NCBI RefSeq assembly: GCF_018860425.1
Contig: NZ_JAHKPI010000014.1
Location: forward strand, 1,237,069 to 1,301,068
From: Marinobacter sp. F3R08
GTDB lineage: Bacteria > Pseudomonadota > Gammaproteobacteria > Pseudomonadales > Oleiphilaceae
DNA: 64,000 nucleotides
Direction: 5' to 3'
The translations under genes and the position numbers were made by a program. Shown here piece after piece: positions 17,994 to 27,089 of the stretch (position 1 is its first letter; every line of letters begins with the position of its first letter). Under the pieces are notes generated by a model, which did no database searches, had not been told where the DNA came from, and worked only from the letters and a program-made list of their open reading frames with translations.

Positions 17994-18025
17994 AACTCCC
18001 TGGCAACTCCCTGGCAACTCCCTGC
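17993..18025. repeat. Three tandem 11-base repeats
   Basis: Three head-to-tail copies of CAACTCCCTGG occupy 17993-18003, 18004-18014 and 18015-18025; the last copy ends in C instead of G. They directly abut the hairpin after the D2HGDH gene and lie in the 293-base gap before the ABC cassette. This is probably a slippage-prone minisatellite of unknown role. Confidence 0.85.
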
Positions 18026-18210
18026 CAACGTCACACGCCTTCCCCCTTTTTTGGTGCGTTTTGCGATAGTCGCGCCACTCATCAGTGCATACCTTTCACA
18101 CCTCAGCCCTGAGTGCATCGTCAGATGCCTTGGGAGCAATTTCTAGGCTTCTGAAAGTACACAACTATTTTTTGATTACCAGGATTGGCCTCATTCGTGC
18201 ATTTAATATC

Positions 18211-18232
18211 GGGACATTTCGTCCCATTTTTT
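18211..18232 (+). promoter_or_regulatory. Terminator-like hairpin just upstream of the ABC cassette start
   Basis: GGGAC (18211-18215), loop ATTTC, GTCCC (18221-18225), then A and six T. The ribosome site GGAG of the binding-protein gene follows immediately (18233-18236). The shape is that of a short intrinsic terminator or attenuator placed in the leader, or it could simply insulate the cassette from upstream transcription. The stem is only five base pairs. Confidence 0.4.
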
Positions 18233-18244
18233 GGAGAAAGCGCT

Positions 18245-19219
18245 ATGAGGCTTGTTAACACACACCAATATCGTCGATGGTTCCTGAGTGCTGTCGCGTG
18301 TTTCCTTCCTGTAGTTTCTCAGGCAGCAACCGAAGTTAATATCGGCGTACAACCCGCCACACAGCCTATTTATATTGCCAAAGCCGCCGGGTATCTCGCG
18401 CCCATCGAAGAAAAATATGATGTTTCTTTCGTTTTCCATAGTTTCTCGTACGGCGCACCTGAGAACCAGGCACTGGCGACTGGTGCGTTAGATCTTGCTT
18501 CGGCTGGCATGGGGCCGGCGATTGTCGCTTCCGCAAGACTTCCTGCCCAGCTCCTTGGTATCACGATTCTTGAACAGACAGCGATTATTGTGCCTGCAGA
18601 TTCCGGGATTGCTTCTGTTGAAGATCTAAAGGGCAAGAAGATTGCGTATCCGGGCAAAGGCTCACAGCAATATCCATTGCTCGTCAAAGGCCTGGCGGAT
18701 GCAGGTATGACGGTAGCGGATGTCCAGCTGTTCAAGACAAAAGGGTCTGATGTCACGCAATTGGTAACCCAGAAAGATGTGGACGCCGGAATTACCTGGG
18801 ATCCGCATGTATCAAAAGCGCTTGCTTCTGGGGATGCAAAAGTACTGCTGAAGGCTGAGTCGATACTCCCTCTGAAGTCCGGACACTACATTGGCAACGG
18901 CTTCTATGGTCGTACCGAGTTTATCGAAAACAATGAGCCTCTTGTGCAGGACGTCATGGGTGCTCTGGTACAGGCCATTCAACTTATCAAGAGCGAGCCG
19001 GAAACTGCCATCGGAATGTGGAGCGACGAAATTGGTTTCCCCTCGGAGGTTATTGCCTTCTCTCTGAACGAAGAAATCTCGGTTTACGATCCTGATGTTG
19101 TGCCAGGCGAGGAGACGATATCGACCTACACCCGTTTCCTGAAAGACGCCGAAATCCTGATGGAGGGTGACGCACCGAAGGTCAACTCCAGCTTTGCTGC
19201 CAAGGCTTTGGCCAACTGA
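18245..19219 (+). CDS. ABC transporter substrate-binding protein (SsuA/TauA/NrtA type)
   Basis: The ATG at 18245 with GGAGAAAG upstream gives 324 residues with a signal peptide (cleavage about after SQA, residue 27). VNIGVQPATQPIYIAKAAGY is the family's N-terminal beta strand and first helix, and KGKKIAYPGKGSQQYPLLVK lies at the ligand cleft. Relatives bind taurine, alkanesulfonates, nitrate or thiamine precursors, so the ligand cannot be named. It is followed at 96 bases by the permease gene. The cassette also encodes an amidase and an IclR regulator, which suggests an amide-containing nutrient. Confidence 0.85.
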   Translation: MRLVNTHQYRRWFLSAVACFLPVVSQAATEVNIGVQPATQPIYIAKAAGYLAPIEEKYDVSFVFHSFSYGAPENQALATGALDLASAGMGPAIVASARLPAQLLGITILEQTAIIVPADSGIASVEDLKGKKIAYPGKGSQQYPLLVKGLADAGMTVADVQLFKTKGSDVTQLVTQKDVDAGITWDPHVSKALASGDAKVLLKAESILPLKSGHYIGNGFYGRTEFIENNEPLVQDVMGALVQAIQLIKSEPETAIGMWSDEIGFPSEVIAFSLNEEISVYDPDVVPGEETISTYTRFLKDAEILMEGDAPKVNSSFAAKALAN

Positions 19220-19315
19220 ACTGTTTGCTTTGCCCCTGGTAGCGGCCTTGAAAAAGGTCTCACCAGGGGCCGGCAGATTCTTTTGTAGATTTTACACTGA
19301 ACAGGATGACCCTAA

Positions 19316-20086
19316 ATGGTCAACGTACGAAACCAGCTGCAGGGCGTTGTTCCCTATTTCCTGGCAGGCCTTGCGATTATCGTGGTTTGGCAGGGCGCTA
19401 TCGAAATTCTGAACCCCAGCGCCGCCATTTTACCCACACCGGGCGCTACAGGGAGCACACTCTGGACGCTGATCGCAACGGGTGAGCTTTTCACCCATGT
19501 GTTTGCGAGTCTGTCCCGGGTGTTATCTGCATGGGCCTTGGCTGCGGTTATCGCCATCCCGCTGGGACTGATTCAGGGCACCAATCGTCGCTTTGAAAGT
19601 GTTTTTGATCCTGTTGTCGAACTGTTTCGTCCAATCTCGCCGCTGGCCTGGATTCCGCTCGCAATACTATGGTTCGGTATCGGGGAATCGGGAAAGATCT
19701 TCATCATCTTTATCGCAACGTTTTTCCCGATTCTGCTTAATACCGTCTCTGGAGTTAAAGCCGTTGATCCGGTGATGATTCGTGCGGGTCGAATACTGGG
19801 CTGTGACACCTCCCTCAAACTGTTCCTCAAGGTCATTTTGCCAGCAGCGATGCCGACCATTCTGGTGGGATTAAGAATAGCTTTCGGTACTGGCTGGGCC
19901 GCAATTATCGCAGCGGAGCTGGTGGCCGCACAGGAGGGGCTTGGATTCCTTATCTCTGACGGCATGGAAATATTGCGTTCGGATCTGGTCCTTGCCGGGA
20001 TGGTGGTCATAGGCGTGTTGGGTGTGATGATTGACTCGGTTTTTCGTCTGGTCGGTCGCAAAGTGAACTGGGGGACGCAATCGTGA
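19316..20086 (+). CDS. ABC transporter permease (SsuC/TauC type)
   Basis: The 256-residue inner-membrane protein has about six hydrophobic segments. The EAA-like loop that docks on the ATPase is seen as [19 protein letters not shown] followed by [17 protein letters not shown]. Length and topology fit the BPD_transp_1 permeases of sulfonate, nitrate and taurine importers. Its stop overlaps the start of the ATPase gene by four bases (GTGA), so the two are translationally coupled. Confidence 0.9.
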   Translation: MVNVRNQLQGVVPYFLAGLAIIVVWQGAIEILNPSAAILPTPGATGSTLWTLIATGELFTHVFASLSRVLSAWALAAVIAIPLGLIQGTNRRFESVFDPVVELFRPISPLAWIPLAILWFGIGESGKIFIIFIATFFPILLNTVSGVKAVDPVMIRAGRILGCDTSLKLFLKVILPAAMPTILVGLRIAFGTGWAAIIAAELVAAQEGLGFLISDGMEILRSDLVLAGMVVIGVLGVMIDSVFRLVGRKVNWGTQS

Positions 20087-20910
20087 CAACGGTATTTGAT
20101 AAAACAAAGAGCAAAGCAAAAGGCATTCTGATCCAGAATGTGAGCAAGCTATTTTTTCCTGCCAATGGTGAGCCGGTTGAGGCATTGAAACCAGTGAATC
20201 TGGATATCCAACCCGGCGAATTTGTGGCGGTTATTGGCCCCTCAGGCTGTGGCAAAAGTACCCTGCTCAATATTGTCGCCGGATTTGAACAGGCAACGGC
20301 AGGCAGCGTGTTGGTGGATGGGGAAAGAGTGGCTAAACCCGACATCGACCGTGGCATGGTGTTCCAGCAATACGCACTCTTCCCCTGGCTAAACGTTCAG
20401 GAAAACGTCGAGTTTGGACTCAAGCAGCTTAATGTTCCGGAAAAGGAACGCACTGAAATCGTCACTTCGTTCCTTACGTTGGTGGGGCTGCAGGATTTTG
20501 CCAGCGCTCGCATAGATTCCTTGTCGGGAGGTATGAAACAGCGAGTGGCACTGGCCAGGGTGTTTTGTACCAACCCGTCAATCATTCTCATGGATGAGCC
20601 TTTTGGCGCGTTGGATGCGCTCACTCGAAGCATGCTTCAGAAGGAGCTTTTGTCGATCTGGCAGGAGTATGAGAAGACCGTCATGCTGATTACACACTCG
20701 GTGCAGGAAGCTCTTGTGCTGGCCAATCGCATTGTTGTCATTACAAGCCGACCCGGACGGGTAAAACTGAATATCAAAGTCGATCTTCCCTATCCCCGAG
20801 ATCTTAAATCTGCCGCATTCCGTGAGCTTGAGGCGGAAATTCTTGATCAGCTGACTGATGAGATCGCAAAGTCTTATGGTGGCCAATCCCAAGTCCTGAC
20901 GGCGGATTGA
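20083..20910 (+). CDS. ABC transporter ATP-binding protein (SsuB/TauB type)
   Basis: The 275-residue protein starts at GTG overlapping the permease stop. It has Walker [10 protein letters not shown] (about residues 53-61), the Q-loop in [13 protein letters not shown], signature LSGGMKQR, Walker B IILMDEP and the switch His in LITHSVQEA. This is the complete ATPase for the importer encoded by the three-gene set. The C-terminus carries about 30 residues beyond the core, as in nitrate and taurine relatives. The amidase gene starts one base after its stop. Confidence 0.92.
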   Translation: MTTVFDKTKSKAKGILIQNVSKLFFPANGEPVEALKPVNLDIQPGEFVAVIGPSGCGKSTLLNIVAGFEQATAGSVLVDGERVAKPDIDRGMVFQQYALFPWLNVQENVEFGLKQLNVPEKERTEIVTSFLTLVGLQDFASARIDSLSGGMKQRVALARVFCTNPSIILMDEPFGALDALTRSMLQKELLSIWQEYEKTVMLITHSVQEALVLANRIVVITSRPGRVKLNIKVDLPYPRDLKSAAFRELEAEILDQLTDEIAKSYGGQSQVLTAD

Positions 20911-20911
20911 G

Positions 20912-22195
20912 ATGACAACATCAAATGTAATCGATAATTCTGACCTTGCAGTTGTCACCCCAAGGGAGCTTGAGGAACAGACCCGCCAGGTTCTTCAGGA
21001 AATAGAGACATCTGGGATAAATGCCTTTTCCTGGGTTCAGTGCACGCCTGCTGTTTTCGAGAACGAGGCGTTGGCGGGTGAGCTTTCAGAACGCCCACTT
21101 GCCGGGTTGCCTGTTGCTGTAAAGGAGGTGATCGACGTTGCGGGGGCGCCTATTGGCCGTGGTTGTGGTGCCTTCGCTGGGAGAATAGCGGATGCCAGCG
21201 CCGAGATAGTCCTAAGGCTGGAGGCGCTGGGCGCGCAGATTATAGGCATAACGCGATCGACTGAAATGGCCATCGCGGGGGAAACCTCAACCCTGAATCC
21301 CTGGTCTTCCCAGCACAGCCCCGGTGCTTCCTCAAGCGGGTCTGCCGCTGCTGTCGGAGCGGGCCTGGTGCCCTTTGCCCTGGGAACACAGACAATCGGG
21401 TCTGTTATCCGTCCGGCAGCCTATTGTGGCGTGGTCGGATTTAAACCCTCACTTGGGGTAGGGCCTACCGCCGGAGTGGCCCTTTTGAGTGCCACTCTGG
21501 ACCACGTTGGATATTTCGCAGACTCTCTGGAGCGGATGAGGCAGGTTCTGTCGCTTTTGTACCCGAGTCTGTCGCCTATACAGAAGGCCGATTCCAGACC
21601 CCGATTTGTCTTTGTAGAGCCATGGTTTGATTGCACCGGGCTCGGGCCGTTTTACGCCCGGCAGCATCGCCTGAAGTCGGCGTGCGAAGCGTCGGGCTAT
21701 GATTGGGCAGAGTTGACCCTGGACGAGGAGATAACCGGTCAGGAGGCCAGACTGGTACATACGATCTTGTGCTTTGAAATGTTCCGGAGCTGGGGAAGCA
21801 CCTTGCTGCATCATCCGGGCGCCAGTGAGGAATTGAAAGGCTTCCTCCGGCACGGTAAGTCCATTACCGAGGATGAGTACAATGCGTGTCTCAATGCACG
21901 TCTGGATATGATGGAACGAGTTGCAGGGCAACTGGATCGTGGTGATATTGTCGTTTTCCCCTCGGTACTCGGGGTTCCTCCGAAAATAGGACAGGGCACC
22001 GGTTCCAGAGACCCCCAGAGACTCTGGACGTTATTGGGAATGCCAGCGCTGAACCTGCCGGTGGGTTGGGGGGAAGGATTTCCGCTCAATCTGCAATTGG
22101 TAGCCCGTCGCGGTGAGGACCGGCGATTGCTGGAGGCTGCGCAGATTGTCAGCGAGCTGATGGGACAACCGATTCCGGATTCTGTCAACGGATGA
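20912..22195 (+). CDS. Amidase-signature family hydrolase
   Basis: The 427-residue protein has the complete Ser-cisSer-Lys triad: Lys71 in VAVKEVID, the cis-Ser (about Ser141) in GASSSGSAAAV, and nucleophile Ser164 in TIGSVIRPA. It has no signal peptide and no C-terminal allophanate-hydrolase extension, so it is a single-domain cytoplasmic amidase. It starts one base after the ABC ATPase gene and overlaps the TauE gene by four bases. It probably hydrolyses the imported compound or a product of it to an acid and an amine or ammonia. The substrate is unknown. Confidence 0.88.
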   Translation: MTTSNVIDNSDLAVVTPRELEEQTRQVLQEIETSGINAFSWVQCTPAVFENEALAGELSERPLAGLPVAVKEVIDVAGAPIGRGCGAFAGRIADASAEIVLRLEALGAQIIGITRSTEMAIAGETSTLNPWSSQHSPGASSSGSAAAVGAGLVPFALGTQTIGSVIRPAAYCGVVGFKPSLGVGPTAGVALLSATLDHVGYFADSLERMRQVLSLLYPSLSPIQKADSRPRFVFVEPWFDCTGLGPFYARQHRLKSACEASGYDWAELTLDEEITGQEARLVHTILCFEMFRSWGSTLLHHPGASEELKGFLRHGKSITEDEYNACLNARLDMMERVAGQLDRGDIVVFPSVLGVPPKIGQGTGSRDPQRLWTLLGMPALNLPVGWGEGFPLNLQLVARRGEDRRLLEAAQIVSELMGQPIPDSVNG

Positions 22196-22965
22196 TCGCG
22201 CCAGAACTGCTAACGGCTTTTCTCGCTGCGACGGTATTCTTTGCCTCGTTGGTGCGCACTGCCACGGGGTTTGGTTTCGCGCTGCTGGCCGTACCCATGA
22301 TGGGTTTGGTGCTGGAGCCAGCGAGCGCTGTCGGGATCAGTCTTGTCTTCCAGATTATCACTGGCCTGCCCATTGCCTTCCATGGGCTGTCCCGTTTCGA
22401 ATGGGACTATGCGCTTAGGCTGGTTGGTTTAGCTCTGATTGGCCTGCTTCCGGGTCTGCTGGTTCTGTTGCTCTTACCACCCTTGTTTGCTCGGATTATG
22501 CTGGTCGCCTCGGTGTTGATTGCGTTGTATTTCATTGCTCGGCGGATGACGTTCAAGGCCAACCTGTCTTTTGTCCAGTGGGCGGGGATTGGTCTGAGTG
22601 CAGGTTTCATGCAGGGTGTCGCTGGAGCTTCCGGGCCACCAATTCTGGCTGCACTGCATGCAGATTCAGAACTTGGCATTGCGTCGAAGCGACGCATAAT
22701 GGCACTGTTCTTTGTTTTCGCAGGAGTGCTCGCAGTCCCTCCCATTATGTTCAGCTTCCCGGAAGAATTGCTCGACTGGAAACTGGTGGGTGCGTTGTTT
22801 CTCGCAATGTTCATGGGGTTTGCGGCAGGGCAACAGCTCTTCTCTCGAATGAATGCTAACCACTTTCATCGGGCGACGGTTGTATTACTTGTCGTTTCGC
22901 TCGGTCTGGCATGCTATCCACTGATTCATGAACTGGATCCTTTGGTGCCCATATTCACTGATTAA
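22192..22965 (+). CDS. TauE/SafE-family (TSUP) permease
   Basis: This 257-residue membrane protein has about eight hydrophobic segments and the TSUP repeat signatures RTATGFGFALLAVPMMGLV (first half) and LSAGFMQGVAGASGPPI (second half). Members export or import small anions such as sulfite, sulfoacetate or carboxylates. The ATG overlaps the amidase stop as ATGA. In this cassette it could export the acid left after amide cleavage, or provide a second uptake route; both are inference. Confidence 0.85.
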   Translation: MIAPELLTAFLAATVFFASLVRTATGFGFALLAVPMMGLVLEPASAVGISLVFQIITGLPIAFHGLSRFEWDYALRLVGLALIGLLPGLLVLLLLPPLFARIMLVASVLIALYFIARRMTFKANLSFVQWAGIGLSAGFMQGVAGASGPPILAALHADSELGIASKRRIMALFFVFAGVLAVPPIMFSFPEELLDWKLVGALFLAMFMGFAAGQQLFSRMNANHFHRATVVLLVVSLGLACYPLIHELDPLVPIFTD

Positions 22966-22979
22966 CAGGAGAGGTTGCG

Positions 22980-23735
22980 TTGAGCTCTGCTATTGAACGC
23001 GCATTTTTTATTCTGGAGTGTTTTGGCAAACATCAGAAACCCCTTCGACTTGCCGATGTGGTTGATGAACTGGAGTTGCCCAAACAGACCGCGCACCGCC
23101 TCATCAGGCAGCTGGAATCAATGGAATTGCTGGAGCGAGATATTCAGCCGGGTAAATTCAGGCTTGGTACTCGCATGCGTACCCTGGGTATTGCGTCCAT
23201 TCTTTCTCAGAACCAAACGGTATTCACCAGAGCCATTCTTGAGGACTTGAAGAATCGCTTTGAGGAAACTGTCAATATTGGAGTCCTTGATAAAGGAGAG
23301 GTACTCTATATTGATAGGGTTGAGTGTCATTGGCCGCTCCGGGTTCAACTTAGCCCGGGCAGCAAGGTCAAGGCACATTGCACAGCCATCGGAAAATTAT
23401 TACTGGCACACCTCCCGGAAAGCCAGTTTGCAGTGACTCTTCGAAATATAACGCTGGAACAGTACACGCCCAATACCATCACCGATCCCGCAGCCCTGAA
23501 GGCAGAATGTAGTAAAATTCGGGAGCAAGGCTATTCCGAGAACATCGGAGAGGACCTGCAAGGTCTTGTAGCCCTGGCGGTGCCGGTTTATGGTCATTCC
23601 GGACAGGTCATTGCCGGAATAGCGGTTCACGCCCCAGAAGCACGGATGAGTCTTGCGACTATGCATACCCATCTTGCGGCGCTTGTTGATGCCGCTGACA
23701 GGCTGGGCCTTGCACTCACGGCCGGGAATACCTGA
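22980..23735 (+). CDS. IclR-family transcriptional regulator
   Basis: The 251-residue protein starts at TTG with AGGAGAGG upstream. The N-terminal winged helix-turn-helix (about 2-60; LRLADVVDELELPKQTAHRL) is followed by the IclR ligand domain (about 75-245), with VKAHCTAIGKLLLAHLPE and GLVALAVPVYGHSGQVIAGIAV. It ends the ABC-amidase-TauE cassette in the same direction, 14 bases after TauE, and is the obvious candidate to control it. Such regulators usually bind an effector related to the catabolised substrate. Confidence 0.92.
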   Translation: MSSAIERAFFILECFGKHQKPLRLADVVDELELPKQTAHRLIRQLESMELLERDIQPGKFRLGTRMRTLGIASILSQNQTVFTRAILEDLKNRFEETVNIGVLDKGEVLYIDRVECHWPLRVQLSPGSKVKAHCTAIGKLLLAHLPESQFAVTLRNITLEQYTPNTITDPAALKAECSKIREQGYSENIGEDLQGLVALAVPVYGHSGQVIAGIAVHAPEARMSLATMHTHLAALVDAADRLGLALTAGNT

Positions 23736-23778
23736 ATGGCAGGTTGTGCCACCACGTTTCAGGGGTTAGTTTGGAGTT

Positions 23779-24456
23779 ATGCAAGATCACATTGTTGTTC
23801 TGACTGGCGCGGGTATCAGCGCCGAAAGCGGTCTCTCCACCTTCCGGGATAATGGCGGGTTATGGGAGGAACACAGTGTTTACGATGTGGCTACACCCGA
23901 GGCATTTGTCCGCAACCAGGAGCTGGTGCTTCGGTTCTACAATGACCGCCGGCGCCAGCTGGAATCTGCTGAACCTAATCAGGCTCACCGCCTGCTGGCG
24001 GAGCTGGAGCAGCGCTACCGGGTCACCGTTATCACGCAGAACGTGGACGACCTTCACGAACGCGGTGGCTCCAGCAATGTCATTCACCTGCATGGCGAAC
24101 TCACCAAGGCCCGGAGCTCCCGTTCCCCGGAGTTGGTATATGACATCGGATATCGGGATATAAGCACAGGCGATACCTGCGAGCGGGGCAGTCAGTTGCG
24201 CCCGCACATTGTCTGGTTCGGTGAGGAAGTTCCGTTGCTTGAAACAGCCGCCGAGGTTGTGCGTACGGCAGATCATTTGTTGATTGTGGGAACCTCGCTG
24301 CAGGTCTATCCGGCGGCCGGGCTGGTCTATGAAGTGGACCGGGGGGTGCCTATTACAGTGATTGATCCCGGCGAACCGGCTTCCGTGTCCCGGGCTCGGG
24401 TTATTCGCAAGGGTGCCGCAGAGGGCGTTGCGGAGTGGGTCGCTCAGCTGACCTGA
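23779..24456 (+). CDS. NAD-dependent protein deacylase (sirtuin) without the zinc cysteines
   Basis: The 225-residue Sir2 protein keeps the NAD motifs GAGISAESG (10-18) and TQNVDD (86-91) and the catalytic His105 in HLHGE. Tyr54 and Arg57 (YNDR) form the YxxR pair typical of class III sirtuins such as E. coli CobB, which remove succinyl as well as acetyl groups from lysine. Where CobB-type enzymes have four zinc-binding Cys, this protein has only Cys134; the first site reads ARSSRS. The structural zinc is therefore probably absent, while the active site is intact. It lies alone between the IclR gene and a convergent kinase gene. Confidence 0.88.
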   Translation: MQDHIVVLTGAGISAESGLSTFRDNGGLWEEHSVYDVATPEAFVRNQELVLRFYNDRRRQLESAEPNQAHRLLAELEQRYRVTVITQNVDDLHERGGSSNVIHLHGELTKARSSRSPELVYDIGYRDISTGDTCERGSQLRPHIVWFGEEVPLLETAAEVVRTADHLLIVGTSLQVYPAAGLVYEVDRGVPITVIDPGEPASVSRARVIRKGAAEGVAEWVAQLT

Positions 24457-24472
24457 TCGGGAACCTTGTCCT

Positions 24473-25780
24473 TCAGGTTTTGAGGTATCTCTCCAGCTCT
24501 TCTCTGAAAGCGGCCTGAACGCCCAGGCGTTTCAGCATCCAGTAGTGACCGGCAATCATCCGGTCGATAAAAATGCTTTCCACGGGCGGTTTGAAGTAGT
24601 CCAGGTATTTGAAAACGGTGCTGGTTTTCTCGGCCACCCGTTTGTGGATGTCGGCTTCGGCGAAGTCATAAGGCACATCCCGTTGTTCAAAGGGCACCAC
24701 AAGAATATCCCGCCACATGGCGTAGTAGGCTTCATCCACGGCTGGCTGGCTGCCAACCCGCGCGCCAAGGTCAATCAGGTGACGGTCCAGGGCCTCGTAA
24801 TCCTCGTCCAGAGCTGCGACCAGGGCATTCCGGTAGGCTTCTATGATCTGCGGTTTCAGCTTTTTCACACAGCCGAAGTCATACATGATGATGGAACCAT
24901 CCGGCCGGTAGGCAAAATTGCCGGCATGAGGATCGCCATGGATGCACTGGAAACGGAACAGTTGATCGGCCATCAGGGTAAAGATCCTATGACCGATCAG
25001 ATTGATGGCGTCCTGATCGTAACGTTCATTGGTGACCTTGCTGACATGATCGCCTTCGACCAGTTCCAGTGTCAGTACCCGGCGGGTTGAATGGCTTTCA
25101 ATCACCGAGGGGATGAGAACCCAGGGCTGATCTTTGTGGAACTGCCGGAACAGTTCTATGTTTCTCGCCTCGTTCTCGTAGTCGAGCTCCTCCTTGAGCC
25201 GTTCCCGGATCTCTGCGAACAGCCGGTCAACGGACTCCTTGGGCATTTTCAGCAGACCGCCCAGTCTCAGCGCCATGCGCAGTTGCTTGAGGTCCGAATC
25301 GCAGGATTCGTCTACTCCGGGGTACTGAATTTTGACAATGACATCGGTACCGTCATGAAGCCGGGCACGATGCACCTGGCCGATGGAGGCGGCGGCGTAT
25401 GGAGCTTCCTGCAGGTATTCGTACAGGTCTGAAACCGGTTTACCCAGCTCCGATTCGATCTGGCCACGGATGACCTCAAACGGCATCGGAGGGGCCTCTT
25501 TCTGCAGTTTTTCCAGGGCATCGGAAAATTCCCGAGGCAGAAAGTCTTGGGTCTGGGACGCTATCTGGCCTACTTTCATCACGGCCCCTTTCAGCTCACC
25601 CAGAGTGTCGGCAATCTGATCGGCCATGCGGGAATAGCTTTCACTCCGAGCCCCTTCATCGTTCTCTGAACGGAAGAGTCTGCGTGCGCGATCGCCGGCA
25701 TACTGACCGGCCACAGAGGCTGTCATGCCCGCGAGTTTGAAAAATCGACCGCTTCGGGAGGTAACCGGTTTCTTTGCCAT
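24473..25780 (-). CDS. ABC1/AarF/UbiB-family atypical kinase
   Basis: The 435-residue protein shows the family's KxGQ region (KVGQIASQTQDFLPREFSDA, about 66-85), the Ala-rich loop PYAAASIGQVH replacing a Gly-rich P-loop, and the catalytic and metal motifs HGDPHAGNF and DFGCVKKL. ABC1 proteins support ubiquinone synthesis or lipid handling (UbiB, COQ8), but this one is shorter than E. coli UbiB (about 546) and lacks its C-terminal membrane anchor. It is therefore a UbiB paralogue, not UbiB itself. It is convergent with the sirtuin gene. Confidence 0.88.
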   Translation of the reverse strand: MAKKPVTSRSGRFFKLAGMTASVAGQYAGDRARRLFRSENDEGARSESYSRMADQIADTLGELKGAVMKVGQIASQTQDFLPREFSDALEKLQKEAPPMPFEVIRGQIESELGKPVSDLYEYLQEAPYAAASIGQVHRARLHDGTDVIVKIQYPGVDESCDSDLKQLRMALRLGGLLKMPKESVDRLFAEIRERLKEELDYENEARNIELFRQFHKDQPWVLIPSVIESHSTRRVLTLELVEGDHVSKVTNERYDQDAINLIGHRIFTLMADQLFRFQCIHGDPHAGNFAYRPDGSIIMYDFGCVKKLKPQIIEAYRNALVAALDEDYEALDRHLIDLGARVGSQPAVDEAYYAMWRDILVVPFEQRDVPYDFAEADIHKRVAEKTSTVFKYLDYFKPPVESIFIDRMIAGHYWMLKRLGVQAAFREELERYLKT

Positions 25781-25830
25781 AAACAGATGTACGCCTTTGA
25801 CCGGATTTGGATTTGGCCCGGTCCTGCACG

Positions 25831-26493
25831 TTAAACCACTTTGGTCTCTACGAACAGTAAGTCTTCGAGTTCAAGGGAAAGGGTCTGGCCGGGGTTGAGC
25901 GGGCCAACGCCTTTGGGCGTGCCTGTCAGCACTACATCACCGGGCTGCAGAGTGAACTGACTGCTGATATGCGCGATCAGTGGAACAATCGGGTTGAGCA
26001 TGTCTCCGGTATCGCCGGTCTGCTGGCGTTGGCCGTCTATGTCCAACGTGAAGTGAATCCTGTTTCCGGTGAACGTCTCAGCCGGGACAAACGGTGACAG
26101 AGGGCAGGCGCCATCGAAGCCCTTGGCGCGCTCCCAGGGCTGCCCCTTTTCTTTGAGTTTGCTCTGCAGGTCTCGCAACGTCAGGTCCAGTGCCAGACCG
26201 TAGCCGAGAATGGCAGCTTCAGCCTCACTGGCCGAAGCATTGGTAAGGGGGCGGCCGATCAGGACTGCCAGTTCGGTTTCAAAGTGAACCGTGCGCTGAT
26301 TCTGAGGGCACTTCACGGGGCGGGTAATATGGACGGCCGAAGTTGATGGCTTGATGAACAGCAGGGGCTCATCCGGTACCGGGTTATTGAGCTCCCGCGC
26401 ATGCTCGGCATAATTCCGGCCAATGCAGACTACTTTTCCCAGTGGCAGATGAACGGGGGTGCCATCCTTCCAGTGATGTTGGTACTCCGGCAT
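25831..26493 (-). CDS. Fumarylacetoacetate hydrolase-family protein (YcgM-like)
   Basis: At 220 residues this is the single-domain FAH fold, equal in size to E. coli YcgM. KVVCIGRNYAEHARELNNP is the N-terminal signature, HFETELAVLIGR supplies two metal-binding Glu, and GDVVLTGTPKGVGPL is the C-terminal signature. Members act as acylpyruvate hydrolases or oxaloacetate decarboxylases and use Mg or Mn. It lies 23 bases downstream of apt in the same direction without a clear metabolic tie. Confidence 0.9.
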   Translation of the reverse strand: MPEYQHHWKDGTPVHLPLGKVVCIGRNYAEHARELNNPVPDEPLLFIKPSTSAVHITRPVKCPQNQRTVHFETELAVLIGRPLTNASASEAEAAILGYGLALDLTLRDLQSKLKEKGQPWERAKGFDGACPLSPFVPAETFTGNRIHFTLDIDGQRQQTGDTGDMLNPIVPLIAHISSQFTLQPGDVVLTGTPKGVGPLNPGQTLSLELEDLLFVETKVV

Positions 26494-26516
26494 GGTTGTC
26501 TCCTGTTTGCGGGTGT

Positions 26517-27059
26517 TTATTCCCCTTCAAAAGAGCAAACAGTATAAACCTGAAGGCCTTCTTCCTGTAGCTTGCGGGAGCCCCCAAGGTCAGGAAGGTC
26601 GATCATGGCGGCTACTTCTACGATCTCTGCACCAATTCGACGGATCAGCCGGGTCGCTGCCAGCATGGTGCCACCGGTGGCGATCAGGTCGTCTACCAGA
26701 ACCACGTTATCACCCGGCTTGAAGGCATCCTTATGCAGCTCAACGGAGGCTGTGCCATATTCAAGCTCGTAGTCTTCCACCAGCGTGTCGAACGGCAATT
26801 TCCCTTTTTTGCGAACCAGTACGAGAGATGCGTTGAGCTCGTAGGCCAGTGCTGAACCGATGATGAATCCGCGTGCATCCACGGCTGCTACGGCATCAAT
26901 CTGGTGACCGTGGTAGCGGTGAACGAAGGCATCAATCAGCTTCCGGAAAGCTGTTTTGTCCTGCAATACAGTAGTGATGTCGCGAAAGGCAACGCCGGGC
27001 TTGGGCCAGTCTGGTACCGTGCGGATAGCCTTCTTGATGCTCTCGGAAAAATAATCCAT
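26517..27059 (-). CDS. apt: Adenine phosphoribosyltransferase
   Basis: The 180-residue protein has the PRPP-binding motif [14 protein letters not shown] and the Apt signature [15 protein letters not shown]. It converts adenine and PRPP to AMP in the cytoplasm; the E. coli enzyme has 183 residues. It lies 30 bases after the purine permease gene in the same direction, so uptake and salvage of adenine are probably co-expressed. Confidence 0.96.
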   Translation of the reverse strand: MDYFSESIKKAIRTVPDWPKPGVAFRDITTVLQDKTAFRKLIDAFVHRYHGHQIDAVAAVDARGFIIGSALAYELNASLVLVRKKGKLPFDTLVEDYELEYGTASVELHKDAFKPGDNVVLVDDLIATGGTMLAATRLIRRIGAEIVEVAAMIDLPDLGGSRKLQEEGLQVYTVCSFEGE

Positions 27060-27089
27060 AAACGTCCCGGTTACTATTCTGGATGCGGA

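Noticed and set aside
17993..18025. Three short direct repeats considered as a CRISPR start
   Set aside because: Units are 11 bases with no spacers and no cas genes nearby; it is a simple tandem repeat.
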